Source of the DNA: Colocasia esculenta
Taxonomy: Eukaryota > Streptophyta > Magnoliopsida > Alismatales > Araceae
Direction: 5' to 3'
Length of the DNA: 64,000 bases
NCBI GenBank assembly: GCA_014218235.1
Contig: CM024766.1
Location: 68,747,207 to 68,811,206, forward strand
In this document: positions 1-10,447 of the stretch, in pieces
How positions within the stretch are numbered: position 1 is the stretch's first letter
Layout: every line of letters starts with the position of its first letter
Notes under the pieces: generated by a model
Databases searched by the model: none
Told to the model about the DNA's origin: nothing
Seen by the model: the letters and a program-made list of their open reading frames with translations, nothing else
Made by a program: the position numbers and the translations under genes

Positions 1-2160
1 ACACCCGAGCACTTCGCCAACCCCGCTCGGAGTAGGGAACTTCATCTTCTGATGGAGCGACGAAGGTACTGCTTTTATACGCCCGATCAGACCTCTGCCG
101 AGGATGGCGTTGTATCCAGACATGTTGTTGATGACTAAAAAGTCAACAATCCTGGTCACAACCCTTGGAGCCGTCCCTAAGGTGATTGGGAGGCGAACCC
201 TTCCCATGGGTTGGACCGAAACTCCCGAAAAGCCGAACAAAGGCGAGTTTACAGGGGTGAGTTGGTCGGTTCTCAGGCCCATGAGGCCAAAATAGTCGTA
301 AGCCGAGACATCGGGGGTGCTTCCATTATCCACCAGAATCCGGCGCACATTACAGTGGTTGATGGTGGCCGAAATGACCAACGCATCGGTGTGCGGGGTC
401 GTAACCCCTACAAGATCTTCATCCGAGAAGGTTATAGCCTCCTCGGGCTGTGCGCGTGCAGGGCTGGTGGGATATGGGGCCGGCCGAGGTGCAGAGGGCC
501 TATCTACGACATGCACTCGCCTTGCGTAGTCGCGTCGGCTTCGAGTGCTTTCGCCGCCTGCGCCGAAGCCTCCCGCGATCACGTTGATCTCCTGCCCATT
601 GGGCTCGTTGTTGATCTGTTGCTCGGGAGTACGCTCTCGGCGTCTGGGGCGCTCTTCATTCCGGCGCACGAACCGTCCAAGATAGCCGCGCTTGATAAGG
701 TCTTCGATTTCGTCCTTAAGCTGGTGGCACTCGGAGGTGTCGTGGCCGTGGTCGCGATGAAAGCGACAGTACTTGTTCTGATCGCGCTTCCGGGGGTCGG
801 AGCGCATCCTCTGTGGCCACCGAACAAATGTTTCGTTCCTGATCTCTGCCAGGATCTGTTCGGGTGCTACGGTGAGGGGGGTGTAGTTGGTGAAGGGGCG
901 CGGCCGACGCGGAGAATCACCATTGCGTCGTCCCTTCTTCCGATCTCGGTCGGAACCGTTGTCGGAAGGCCGCTTCTTATCCGACTGCTCCCCCTGCTCG
1001 GCCCTACTCGCTGCTAGACTCTCCTCGCAAGCCGCGTGGCGCTGTGCGATGGAAAGCAGCTCGGCGAGGGTAGCGGGTTGCTGGACGCCGAGGGTCCTCT
1101 GCAAAAATCCATCGCGAGTGCCCTGAATAAGGGCACTGGTTGCCAGAGGGACGTCCAGGCGAGAGATGCGAAGCGCCTCTGTTCGGAACCTCTTGACGAA
1201 GTCCCAGACTGCCTCGCCTTTCTTCTGGCGCACGGCCAGGAGAGAAGCCGCCGTTCGCGGCTGCGACCTTCCGCCAAGGAAGTTGTCCCGGAAGGACTTC
1301 TTCAGTTGGCGGAGGGAGGTGATGGAGCCCGCAGGGAGGGTTTCGAACCAGGCCCTGGCGGTCTCCTTGAGAGTTGCAGGGAAGGCCCTGCACTTGGCTG
1401 CATCTGATGCTCCATGGAACACCATGTGCGACTCAAAGCCGTGGATGTGGTCGGCCGGGTCGGTAGTGCCGTCGTAGGGTGCGATGGTGGGCAGAGGGAG
1501 CTTGGAGGAGACCTGAGCTTCCAGGATCTCTCTATTGAAAGGGGAGCGGAAGTCCAAGTCATCCTCCGCCGGAGCTTTCCCCTCCACGCGCTGAACCATC
1601 GCGTCCACGCGGCGCTCGAGGTCGACTACACGCCTTAAGCGCCTGGCGAGCTCTTGCTCGGAGTTGGCGGGGCCCCCTCGTCCGGACGCGTGGGAGTTGC
1701 CTCCCACGACTGATCGTGGCGGACGGGGGGAGGCGACAGAGCGACGGGGCGAACGCCCGCGGAGCTCCGGTGCCTGCTCTTCCGACGGAGCTCGGTGGGA
1801 ACGGTGCGGCGAATCAGCCTGCTGCTCTTGAGGCGCCGGGGGGGGGGCGCGAGAGCGTCGATGCGACGATTCCGCCTGCCACTCGCGCTGTAGGGAAACC
1901 GTCGGGGCTGCTGCTCCTGCCAGCTGAACCTGTAGAGCGAGGCAGACGCCCGTCAACTGCTGCATCTGCCCCCGAAGTTCTGCTACTTCAAGGGCAGTTG
2001 CAGGTGCGGCGGCCGCTGGTGCAGGGACGTCGTGGTTAGTGCCGGTAGGGGAGATGGCGACGTCAACAGGGGGGGATCGCCGGCGAGAGTCCCCTCGCGA
2101 CTGACAGGATCTCGTCGCCCTGCTCCCCACGTTCTGGTATGAGAATCGTCCGCGAGCCAT
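1..2160 (-). CDS. Gag-protease of a Tat-like Ty3/gypsy element, partial
   Basis: I read all 720 codons in this frame from the ATG at 2160 down to base 1 and found no stop. It encodes the capsid/nucleocapsid polyprotein and the start of the retroviral-type aspartic protease. Residues about 1-190 are an arginine/proline-rich leader with QMQQLTGVC-like helix. Residues about 225-345 are the retrotransposon gag domain (YDGTTDPADH, ARAWFETLP, SLRQLKKSFRDNF). A zinc-knuckle-like CRFHRDHGHDTSEC lies near residue 462. The protease active site is VDNGS at residues 610-614, where a DSG/DTG-type motif is usual. The ATG was chosen because it is the first one after the LTR and PBS. The frame is intact here, unlike the second copy at 59404-60526, so this copy may be the younger. 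Base composition is GC-rich. Confidence 0.85.
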   Translation of the reverse strand, partial: MARGRFSYQNVGSRATRSCQSRGDSRRRSPPVDVAISPTGTNHDVPAPAAAAPATALEVAELRGQMQQLTGVCLALQVQLAGAAAPTVSLQREWQAESSHRRSRAPPPAPQEQQADSPHRSHRAPSEEQAPELRGRSPRRSVASPRPPRSVVGGNSHASGRGGPANSEQELARRLRRVVDLERRVDAMVQRVEGKAPAEDDLDFRSPFNREILEAQVSSKLPLPTIAPYDGTTDPADHIHGFESHMVFHGASDAAKCRAFPATLKETARAWFETLPAGSITSLRQLKKSFRDNFLGGRSQPRTAASLLAVRQKKGEAVWDFVKRFRTEALRISRLDVPLATSALIQGTRDGFLQRTLGVQQPATLAELLSIAQRHAACEESLAASRAEQGEQSDKKRPSDNGSDRDRKKGRRNGDSPRRPRPFTNYTPLTVAPEQILAEIRNETFVRWPQRMRSDPRKRDQNKYCRFHRDHGHDTSECHQLKDEIEDLIKRGYLGRFVRRNEERPRRRERTPEQQINNEPNGQEINVIAGGFGAGGESTRSRRDYARRVHVVDRPSAPRPAPYPTSPARAQPEEAITFSDEDLVGVTTPHTDALVISATINHCNVRRILVDNGSTPDVSAYDYFGLMGLRTDQLTPVNSPLFGFSGVSVQPMGRVRLPITLGTAPRVVTRIVDFLVINNMSGYNAILGRGLIGRIKAVPSSLHQKMKFPTPSGVGEVLGC

Positions 2161-2173
2161 GGCTACGTCGATT

Positions 2174-2189
2174 CCCACAGACGACGCCA
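2174..2189 (-). other. primer-binding-site-like sequence of the Tat-like element
   Basis: Two bases inside the LTR, the minus strand reads TGGCGTCGTCTGTGGG. The second copy has TGGCGCCGTCTGTGGG at the same place. The leading TGG is what a tRNA CCA tail would pair with. I could not identify the tRNA by eye. Confidence 0.6.
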
Positions 2190-2191
2190 AA

Positions 2192-2922
2192 TGTGGTGGT
2201 GTAATCCTATTTGGGCCGAAGCCAAACGGGCCTCCACTAATGAGAACTGGGAAGACGGATGCCGGTGCGGACGGGAGCCTGCAAGACCAGAAATGGATCA
2301 GGGGGCCCGGTGAAGACCGGGGAAACCCTCCGATGCCTAAGTCAGTGGAGAGCTTGTAAGGCAGGGGGTTTTGGAGTATGAAAGTATGTTCGCGTGAGAG
2401 AGAACATACCGTTGCATGATCCTGTACCTGTGCTTTTATAGACGAGGATGCAGAGGCAGGCATGCGTAACGCCTAGAGATTGTGCCTGGAAAGGCGCCTT
2501 GATAGGCGCGCACAACGGAAGGAGTTACACGCTCCGGTATCCGTGGGGATGTCAGGCAGTCAATGCGCCCCTTGATGGTGGGGTGCGTGGCCTGTGGCGG
2601 TTATAACCGTTGCGTATGCCAAGAGACCTGTTCGGCCACTTCTGGATGTGATGTCCGAGCAGGTGTCTCGCGAGGGGGCGAACGGAACTGCTGTTCGGCA
2701 CTGTCTGCGGCTGTTCAGAACAATCAAGACAGATGACCCTGCTCGGAAACAAGCAGAGGGGCTTTGGCGAAGTCCGTTCGTGGGGGCGAAAAGGTCTTCG
2801 AAGGCCTCTGAACCACCCTGATGAGGACGTGACACAATGACATAGGGCCACGCCCGTTGATATGACGTGAGCGGGCCGTAACGAGCCATCATGGGCCTAG
2901 GTGGCCAGATTTGGCCACCACA
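2192..2922 (-). repeat. 5' LTR of the left Tat-like element
   Basis: The plus strand runs from TGTGGTGG at 2192 to CCACCACA at 2922, an 8 bp perfect inverted terminal repeat with TG...CA ends, 731 bp in all. On the minus strand a TATAAAAG box sits at 2440-2433, followed by R/U5 and the gag leader. The LTR at 60559-61353 is clearly related but diverged, sharing for example GGGCC..AGCCAAA.GGGCCTCCACT near the same end. Confidence 0.85.
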
Positions 2923-4222
2923 CTATTAATCTTCGGTTCCCACAACTTTCTTTTCCTCCTCCGGTTCCCTCAACTTTCTCCATTCTGTTTCCTCTTCTTC
3001 TCTCCCTCATCTTACCGGGAAACAAGTACAAGCTGGCTAGTGATCTGGTGAGCCAACGTTTTTAAGAATTATGCTAATTAAGTTTGTCAAAACACTTTAT
3101 AATTAACGTTCATATTGAGATAAACATTTTAGTGGTACATGTTATAAGTGAAACCAACTCACTATTTCTATCCAATGATGTGAAATAACATTATAGAGAT
3201 TAATGTAGTTAAAGAGTAAGAGGAGGAGTCCATTTTAGGACCCAATCTTTAATAAAGCTACAGGCTTCATTGGCCTGAACTTGCAACGTGTGGCTAACAA
3301 GTGAACAGATCATATATAAATCCAAGCGGTGGAGACAAGAGTGTTAAGACATCTGAACCTCAAAATGGAGATACACCCCCCCGTTCATTGATGTCCACGC
3401 ATCTTAGATTTTCGATGTAAAATATAGCGGCATTTTACATAAAAATCATTGTTAAAATAAAAAGGAAATTTGTATAGAAAGATCATTGGAAAGTCATCTA
3501 ATTGGCATAGTTTTCTTTTTTTAGCAGAGGAACACTTGAACATGTAAATTAAGTGATCATTTTGATGATTATAATATGATGTGTGCAAATATATATAAAT
3601 TTCTCTTAATTTATAATGTAATTAATGGCTGTTTTTAAGCAAATTAATTAATCATGGATCTACGAAAAAAGGGAATCCACTTGCGACAAGATATCCATTT
3701 TTCTTAATTAGTGCATATAACTTGTACTAGGAGCCGTATTTATCCAATTTCCAAAAACATGGACCAACAAATTGACCAATTCATATAAGAGAATGTCCGA
3801 ACGGCAGCCAAGCATTTTCCATTCGTATAATTACCGCAGGCAGCATGACAGTGACATTCACATGCACCAAGGCTGCAACAGCAAGGCAGTAACTATGCCT
3901 GTGCGCATCAAGTAAGCGAGAACACAGTGGCAACATTATTAATAGCGCTATATATATCTATATGAAAAGTACGTAGTAATTGTTGTACTTACCAATTATA
4001 TATATTTATTAGCGCACTTTTAACTTTTTTTATTAGTTGATATATATATTGAGAACATATTATGTCCATCTAATAAAAATAAGAAGTACATTAAAAAATA
4101 CAATTGACAATTACATGCATGAACTCGATTTATTGATCCTTCTCTTGCCTTAGGCATGCACGTATGTACTATTTATCGTTCTGCTAGCTGTTTGGATCCG
4201 TTCTTTAACTTAAAGCGTCTCG
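2923..4222. other. AT-rich intergenic DNA, including the 3' flank of the AAA-ATPase gene
   Basis: No ORF with recognisable protein content. The DNA is AT-rich with many TATATA runs (for example 3950-4050). The part next to 4222 must hold the 3' untranslated region of the minus-strand ATPase gene; AATAAA-like words on the minus strand occur near 4128 and 4168. I see no RNA gene here. Confidence 0.6.
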
Positions 4223-5686
4223 TCACATAGTCCGGGCCCCCGCCGCCACTAATGCTGCCGCTGCTGTTGCATGTTCGGGATTTGGCCGTCCGCGGAGGGC
4301 TGCCACCAGGTTCTCAAGACAAGTTGCAACCTCCTCCTCCCCCCCAAAAAACGTCCTGGGCATCAAGAGCTCTGCGACGTCCGCCGGCGTGATCTTTGTT
4401 TCCTCTACCAGCTGCTGGACGGTGGGGAAGAGAGGGTGGGAGTGGACGCCCAGGTAGTTCCTCGCTAACACCTTGAAACCCTCGAAAGTGCAGTAGGAGA
4501 GCTCAATGTGCTTGTCCATGCGACCCCGACGGATGAGAGCCGGGTCGAGCTTCTCCACGCGGTTGGTGGTGAAGACGAGCAGGCGCTCCCCGCCGCACGC
4601 CGACCACAGCCCGTCGATGAAGTTCAGCAGCCCCGACAGGGTCACCTTGCTGCCGACAGCGGCCGCTGCTCCCCTGTCGCCTTCCTCCCCGTCACCCAGC
4701 TTGTCCCCGTCGGCAGTAGGTCGCTGGCCGGTGAGGTCGAGCGAACAGTCGATGTCCTCGATCACGACCAGCGCCCTGCTCTCCGTCTCGATCAGCAGCC
4801 TCCTCAGGACGGAATTGTTTTTCACGGCCGTCAGCTCCAGGTCGTACACGTCGTACTCGAGAAAGTTGGCCACTGCGGCGACCAGAGTGGACTTGCCGGT
4901 CCCCGGGGGGCCGTGCAGCAGGTAACCGCGCTTCCACGGCTTGCCGATCCTGGCGTAGTAGTCCTTGCTCTTCCGGAACATCCTGAGGTCGTCCATGATC
5001 TCCCGTTTCCTCTCGGAGTCCATGGCGAGGGTTTCGAAGGTCGCCGGGTGCTCGAAGGGTACGTGGCTCCACGGCAGCCCGCCGCAGTCGTCGTCGTAGC
5101 TGGGATTGTTGGTGTAGAGCTTTCTCTGGCGCTCACGCTGCCTGGCGTTGCGGCCCTCGCTGACGACGTGCCTTAGGTACTCGTCCTCCACTAGCTGGCG
5201 CTCCCTCCGGTGGAAGGTAAGCCGGTAGGAACGGCGCTCCTGGAACGCGGTCGACGGGTACAGCGACACAGTCGGCGCCGTGGGGGAGGTCTTGACGGTC
5301 GCCCACCACAACTTGACGCCTCGGAAGACGTCCAGGACGTCCTCCGTATCGTCCATGCTGAGGGCGACGTCGCCGTCCTTGCCGCAGCGGAGGTCGCCCA
5401 GGAGGCGCCTGGCGCGGCCGATGTAGGCAGCGTTGGAGGACAGGTAGGACTTGACGACCGTGTAAGCATCGCTGCGGCGGAAGCCGTCGTCCGTGTACTC
5501 GGGGAAGGTGACGGTGACATAGGGTTGGAAAGAGGCTGTGAACCTGTCTACCCAGGAGGCCAGAAGGTCCCGCAGCCAGGGAGGCATGAACTGGCGGGCG
5601 AGAGCCCAGATGAAGAGGAGGCTCGCCACAGTGGAACCCGTCCCCAGCAACACTCTCTCTGAGTACTCCGCCCACAACCTCGACAT
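4223..5686 (-). CDS. BCS1-type AAA-ATPase (plant AATP1/HSR4-like family)
   Basis: A single uninterrupted 487-residue frame. Residues about 15-31 form one N-terminal membrane helix, followed by an AAA-ATPase-associated domain to about residue 170. The AAA domain covers about 250-400: Walker A GPPGTGKS at 259-266, Walker B LVVIEDID at 306-313, sensor-1 VFTTN at 371-375, and the arginine-finger segment RRGRMD at 386-391. These are the hallmarks of plant BCS1-like ATPases, which are usually about 470-520 residues long and often single-exon. Family members sit in mitochondrial or ER membranes and respond to pathogens or abiotic stress, but the location and role of this one are inferred. An acidic loop (DGDKLGDGEEGD, about 327-338) interrupts the region after Walker B, as is common in the family. 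All catalytic residues look intact. It is the only convincing host gene in the window and lies between transposons. GC-rich codon use supports a monocot. Confidence 0.93.
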   Translation of the reverse strand: MSRLWAEYSERVLLGTGSTVASLLFIWALARQFMPPWLRDLLASWVDRFTASFQPYVTVTFPEYTDDGFRRSDAYTVVKSYLSSNAAYIGRARRLLGDLRCGKDGDVALSMDDTEDVLDVFRGVKLWWATVKTSPTAPTVSLYPSTAFQERRSYRLTFHRRERQLVEDEYLRHVVSEGRNARQRERQRKLYTNNPSYDDDCGGLPWSHVPFEHPATFETLAMDSERKREIMDDLRMFRKSKDYYARIGKPWKRGYLLHGPPGTGKSTLVAAVANFLEYDVYDLELTAVKNNSVLRRLLIETESRALVVIEDIDCSLDLTGQRPTADGDKLGDGEEGDRGAAAAVGSKVTLSGLLNFIDGLWSACGGERLLVFTTNRVEKLDPALIRRGRMDKHIELSYCTFEGFKVLARNYLGVHSHPLFPTVQQLVEETKITPADVAELLMPRTFFGGEEEVATCLENLVAALRGRPNPEHATAAAALVAAGARTM

Positions 5687-5772
5687 GGTATTACTTCTTC
5701 TTTCTCCTCTCGAGCTTCTTCCAGTAGTTGGCGGGTTAGTACGTCGCTAGTTCTGGTTGTACCCAACCCTAG

Positions 5773-5790
5773 AATATAGTATATACTACA
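5773..5790 (-). promoter_or_regulatory. possible TATA box of the AAA-ATPase gene
   Basis: The minus strand reads GTAGTATATACTATATT about 95 bases upstream of the ATG at 5686. Position and composition fit a plant TATA element, but no other promoter signal supports it. Confidence 0.3.
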
Positions 5791-6294
5791 ATTATTCGGA
5801 TAGTACTCAATCCTACAACTTATACACTACCATGACTCCTGCCGAGGCAGTGCGAGCGTGATGGGCACCGCAGAGAACACGGGTAAGTCTGGATAAGAAG
5901 GGTGTATGAGCAAGGTGCGCACCTGGTCCCAGTGATGCGGAACGACCGCAGCCAGCTGGCTCCTCTCCTGTCGTGACACGGGGCCCGCTTGCTGACCCGA
6001 TATAGACCCGTATCGATCGGCGCTATGTCGGCGGCTACGTCGGCCGCCAAGGTAATAGTGGAGCCAATCTCATCTTATCGATGGAGGACTTGACGCGTTG
6101 ATGCAACAGCGTCCTCCGCTTTTGGGACAAGACAATGGCGAGATTCTGTTCGCACATAGCTCATAGCGCGACTCACGGTTTGTTCGTGTGTGCCGCGCGC
6201 TAGCTTTCTCGTGGCAGTGATGTGGTGGTATTTTATTGTGATAAGTGATGCTGTGAATCGAGAAGGGTGGTTCATCTCATCTTTTGACATATGT
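5791..6294. other. upstream region of the AAA-ATPase gene, no feature recognised
   Basis: Mixed-composition DNA with only short ORFs that resemble nothing. It probably includes distal promoter sequence of the minus-strand ATPase gene. Confidence 0.4.
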
Positions 6295-6704
6295 CTTTTT
6301 GGTAATGGGTTGGAGTTAAGATAACTCTAATCCATGAACAAAGTTACACATGTGTAACTCACTTTTTGCTTTGGTAATAATAGAGTTAACTTTGATCATA
6401 TGGTGAGTTAACATACTTTTCTCAAATACATTTTGATAAGAACAAGTGAGTTAACTTATCTTGGAAAAAGGAAAAGTAACATTTAATGCTTGTGATGTGA
6501 GAGGAAAAAGTGGTTAACTCACTTGAGTTAACTTTGTTCCTCCTCTAGAGGTGGGTTACAAAAATGTGGGTTAACTCACTTTTAAACCACATTTAGCCCA
6601 ACCCACAAAAGTTAACTCTAAACCACTATCAAAGCACTTTTTCAGTTAACTCTGAGTTAACTAGAGTTAACTCACTTTTAACTCAGAGTTAACTCCATCC
6701 AAAG
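6295..6704. mobile_element. MITE-like element rich in GAGTTAAC palindromes
   Basis: The left end (CTTTTTGGTAATGGGTTGGAG, continuing TTAAG) and the reverse complement of the right end (CTTTGGATGGAGTTAACT) form an imperfect terminal inverted repeat around a roughly 410 bp AT-rich core. The core repeats GAGTTAAC/GTTAACTC about ten times and can fold on itself. It has no coding capacity. I could not identify a clean target duplication, so the superfamily is open. Confidence 0.55.
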
Positions 6705-6814
6705 ATGTGAAAGAGTTTAGATGTTAAAGCTTGTACATCTTCAAGGTGTGACAACGGTATCAATATGGTCGTCAATCATCTAATGATTGTTTCTATGTAC
6801 TTGAAAGTTGCTTT

Positions 6815-7126
6815 TGTAAAGTTAAGAGGAACTATTGAGACAGATAATTAAGTAGCTAGAAGTTTTTTGTCTCTCTGGTTTCAGATTTTTTCTATTATAT
6901 AATATAAAAAAATATGAAATGTTACAACTATAAGTAGTCAACAACAATATTTCCTTATGTATATCAAAAGATGTATGCGAACGTAGATGTTGGTTGGAGA
7001 ACATGCTCGAGTTCTTAGTTTGCTCCGAAGATTAATTTGCTTGAGAGATTGGTCTGTTCGGGAGTTTAGTCTACTCAGGAGCTTAGTTTGCTCGGGAGCT
7101 TGTGTATGTATGTAGGTGCGTTATCA
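6815..7126 (-). repeat. 3' LTR of the small copia element
   Basis: Starts TGTAAAGTTAAGAGGAAC and ends GGTGCGTTATCA on the plus strand, 312 bp. It aligns with 11499-11799 with many substitutions and small indels, including extra copies of a short CTCGGGAGCTTAGTTTG-like unit near 7070-7100. Confidence 0.85.
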
Positions 7127-7140
7127 CACCCCCGCAAACT
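7127..7140 (-). other. polypurine tract of the small copia element
   Basis: The minus strand reads TTTGCGGGGGTG directly before the 3' LTR. It is the expected plus-strand primer position in the element, though it is an imperfect purine run. Confidence 0.5.
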
Positions 7141-8931
7141 CAAGGGAGCTTGAACCACATTGAACTTGGATTGCAACTCAGAGAAATGTAGCATTGGTAA
7201 GGACTTTGTGAAAATATCCGTTCGTTGATCCTTGATAGGAACACAGGTAACAACCAACTCCTTAGCCGCGACCTGCTTTTGAACAAAGTGGAAATCAATC
7301 TCCACATGGTTACTGCGTGCATGAAACACTGGGTTGGCTGCTAGGTAAGTCGCCCTAATATTGTCACACCAAAGTACTGGGGGTGGAGTAGAGAATCCGA
7401 GTTCTCACAGAAGAGACATCGGCCACAATAGCTCGGTTGTAGTATTTGACACTACTTTATACTCTACCTCTGTATTGGAGCACGAGATAGTAGGTTGTTT
7501 CTTGTAACTCCATGAGATGAGGTTGCGGTCAAGGAAGACGGTGTAGCCACTAGTGGACCGCCAATCCTGGACGGACCCAGCCCAGTCGGCATCACTGAAA
7601 GTATGGAGTTGATGAGGAGAGTGGTGATGTAGAAGTAGCCCATATGTGGAGGAGCCTTGGAGATAGGGTAAGATACACTTTACGTGAAACTAGTCATTGG
7701 TGGTGGGTGCATGCATGTGTTGACAAGCTTGATTGACAGCAAAGGAGATGTCCGACAGAGTAATGGTAGCATACCAGAGAGCGCCAACCATGTTGTTGTA
7801 CTGCGGAGTGTCCTCAAAGGGAGGGGACAACAAAGGATCCTCAGACTTTGTGTTTGCCATGGGTGTGGAGAGTGGTCGCACATTGGTCATCCGGGTGCAT
7901 TGCAGAATGTCGATGATATGCTTGGTCTGTGTTAACAAGTAGCCAAACGGGTGAGGAAGCATCTCAATGCCCAGAAAGAAGTGAGCGGGACCGAGGTCGC
8001 GTATGGCAAACTCCTGAGCAAGTGCATGGATAAGAGCTAAAATGCCCCCATGATCATTGCCAGTCACAAGGATATCATACACATAAACCAAGACAAAAAT
8101 CTTTGAGGGGCCGTGACAACGAAAGAAGAGAGACGTATCCGTCTTGGATCCCGTGAAGTGTTGACGAAGAAGCCAGCTGCTCAGTCATTTAAACCAGGCT
8201 CGAAGTGCTTTTCGTAGACCAAAGAGAGACCGACGTAGGTGACATACATGATCTGGCAGCTGAGGATAAGTAAAGCCAAAAGGTTGCTCCATAAACACAG
8301 ATTCCTCCAAGTCACCATGGAGGAAGGCATTGGAGACGTCGAGCTATCGAAGAGGCCAGTTGAAGCTGATAGCAATGGCCATGAAAAGGCACACCGTGGT
8401 AATTTTGATGACGAGGCTGAATCTATCAAAGCAGTCAACACTATGTAGTTGACGGAAACCTTTGGCTTCAAGGAATGCTTTGTGGCGTTCTATGGTCCCA
8501 TCACCCCATTGTTTTACCTTGAACACCCACTTGCAGTCGTGAACATTCATCCTTGCTTCTCGAGGAATGAGCATCCAAGTGCCACTGCGGAGGAGGGCAT
8601 TGAACTCCACAGCCATCACTGCATGCCAAGCAAGTTCTTTCACAGCCTGGGAAAAAAATATCGGCTCTAGAACTACAGAAGTGAGATAGGTGGCAGGCGA
8701 AGAACTCAGTGCGGGGTTCTGGAGAACCAGGGTTTGACGATCGCCAAGAGCCACAGGTGATGATAGATTAGCTTGCACATCATCGATAGGAGGCGTCGAT
8801 GCATAGATATCATAGAGAGACCTGGTGCGGGGAGGAGGATCTGCTCTCAGCTCAGATGATATAGAAGGGCCAGTCGGTGTTGGCATGGCGTGGTCGATCT
8901 GTGGACAGTCAGGAGATGCCATTGGAGACAA
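7140..8931 (-). pseudogene. copia reverse transcriptase-RNase H, frameshifted
   Basis: On the minus strand, residues read from 8931 down give the N-terminal reverse transcriptase block (WHAVMAVEFNALLRSGTWML, CKWVFKVKQWGDGTIERHKA). After a frame change, 8091-7690 gives VYVYDILVTGNDHGGI, where the usual YVDD is altered to YVYD, and FAIRDLGPAHFFLGIEM. The tail at 7329-7075 is the RNase H end (ARSNHVEIDFHFVQKQV, PIKDQRTDIFTKSLP). The order matches Ty1/copia pol. At least three frame changes and a damaged catalytic box mean it cannot make active enzyme. Confidence 0.85.
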
Positions 8932-9000
8932 ATTCCTATCAGGAGAGGATAGTGACAGGTTGTCTGGTCGGGAGCTCCGTGGACATCGTGATGCTGGCGT

Positions 9001-10447
9001 TCAAGGTCCTACATGACAAGGAGAAGCCTTGATAGCGGGTGATGGCACCAGAGTAATTGGAAGACTGCCATCAGGGGCCGGCCCTAGAAGACCATCTGCA
9101 GGAGCTGTTAAGACAGGACGACCTACAAAAGGGAAAACTCCCTCATACAAATTAACATCACGAGACACATAAATGCGGCTGGTGAGTGGATTGAGGCAAT
9201 GATATCCAAGGTGATTAGAGCTATAACTGAGGAACACACAATGCTCAGATCGGGGGCTCAATTTGGTGGATGCGTAGGGACGCAACCAAGGGTAACATGC
9301 ACACCCAAAGACTTGGAGGAAGGTATAGTCTAGGTGTGTGCAGAAGAGAGTATGATGAGAGGTGTCCATATGAAGGAGTGGAGTCGAAAGATGATTAATG
9401 AGGTATACGACTGTGTGGACAACCTCATCCCAAAAGTGAGACGGGACAGAGGCATGAAGGAGCATGGCGAGTGCAGACTCAATGATATGCCGATGTTTTC
9501 GTTCTGCCGTGCCATTCTGTTGAGGATGTGGGGGCAAGAAACCTGATGTAGGATCCCAGCGGAATCCAGGTGCAGCCGGAGGGCCTGAAACTTGCTACCC
9601 CAGTCAGAATGAAACATTTTTATTGGACGATCTAGTAGTTGCTCCGCATGACACTAAAAGAAAAATGGCTCATATGTCGGATTTGAGACGTAGGGGAAAT
9701 ATCCATGTGAAGCGGGTATAATCATTAATAAATAGAACATAATATTTGTAGCGAGAGTGATAGACTACTGGCGCAGACCTCAAATATCAGCATGAATAAG
9801 GTCTAAAGGGCCCTCTGAATGTGAGGTAGACCGGGGAAAAGGGAGCCGATGAGACTTGGCTTGCATACACACATGACATAGAGAGGACGTAGACGAAAGA
9901 CATGGAAGACCATAGGTAGATAGAACATGGTGAACAGTCCGTACAACAGGATCAATCGTGCATACCAAGTGAAGGAGGCGAGTGCGCTAGTGAATGCAAG
10001 GGCAGAGGACGTAGGTGGCGGCTTCACAGAGGGTTGGCGTGGCAGTAGGGGTATGCGATGCCATGATCAAGATATTCACGCGTCAAAATTGTCCCCGATT
10101 GTCGATCCTTGACAAGATAGAAAGAGGGATGGAATTCAAAAAGGATATTATTATCCTTGGCCAGTTGATGGAAAGAAAGATGATTGTGAGTTAGTTCGGG
10201 AACATGCAGAACATTCTTTAAGATAAGCGGGAGAGAGAGGGAGGGAAGCATTGTGCATCCAAGGTTAAGAATTCGCAAACCTGTAGCGTTCCCAACTTGC
10301 ACCGTGTTCGAGCCATGGGGACACCGTCAAGATCTGGCCATAGTCGGGAGTGATGTGATGTGTAGCATCTGAGTCAGGGTACCATGCCGATGTCGAGGCA
10401 GGCTGGCCAGTGGTCGCTGCCATGGCAACAAGGGGTGTCCCTGACAT
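9001..10447 (-). pseudogene. copia protease and integrase, frameshifted
   Basis: From 10447 the minus strand gives the protease start WYPDSDATHHIT. The usual catalytic motif is DSGAT, so the glycine is replaced. Next come a pre-integrase region (NVLHVPELTHNHLSFHQLAKDN, shown in two parts NVLHVPELTHNH and LSFHQLAKDN) and the CHVCMQAKSHRLPF zinc segment at about 9870-9830. Last is the integrase core end with HPQQNGTAERKHRHI near 9525. Several stops and shifts separate these blocks. Confidence 0.8.

Larger units (their letters stand above)
1..2922 (-). mobile_element. Tat-like Ty3/gypsy retrotransposon, 5' part, runs off left edge
   Basis: Read on the minus strand, this stretch is a 5' LTR (2922 to 2192), a primer-binding-site-like sequence, and a gag-protease frame that is still open at base 1. 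The order LTR-PBS-gag-protease and the gag wording (YDGTTDPADH, CRAFPATLKETARAWFE, GHDTSECHQLKDEIEDL) match the Tat/Retand side of plant Ty3/gypsy elements. Reverse transcriptase, integrase and the 3' LTR would lie left of the window. A diverged, truncated copy of the same family lies at 59404-61353 in the same orientation. Lineage is inferred from gag only, so confidence in 'Tat-like' is moderate while confidence in 'Ty3/gypsy' is high. Confidence 0.85.

Noticed and set aside
211..1017. 268-residue plus-strand frame
   Set aside because: Shadow of the minus-strand gag-protease frame, which is read through the same bases with family motifs.
4508..5176. 222-residue plus-strand frame
   Set aside because: Antisense shadow of the GC-rich AAA-ATPase gene.
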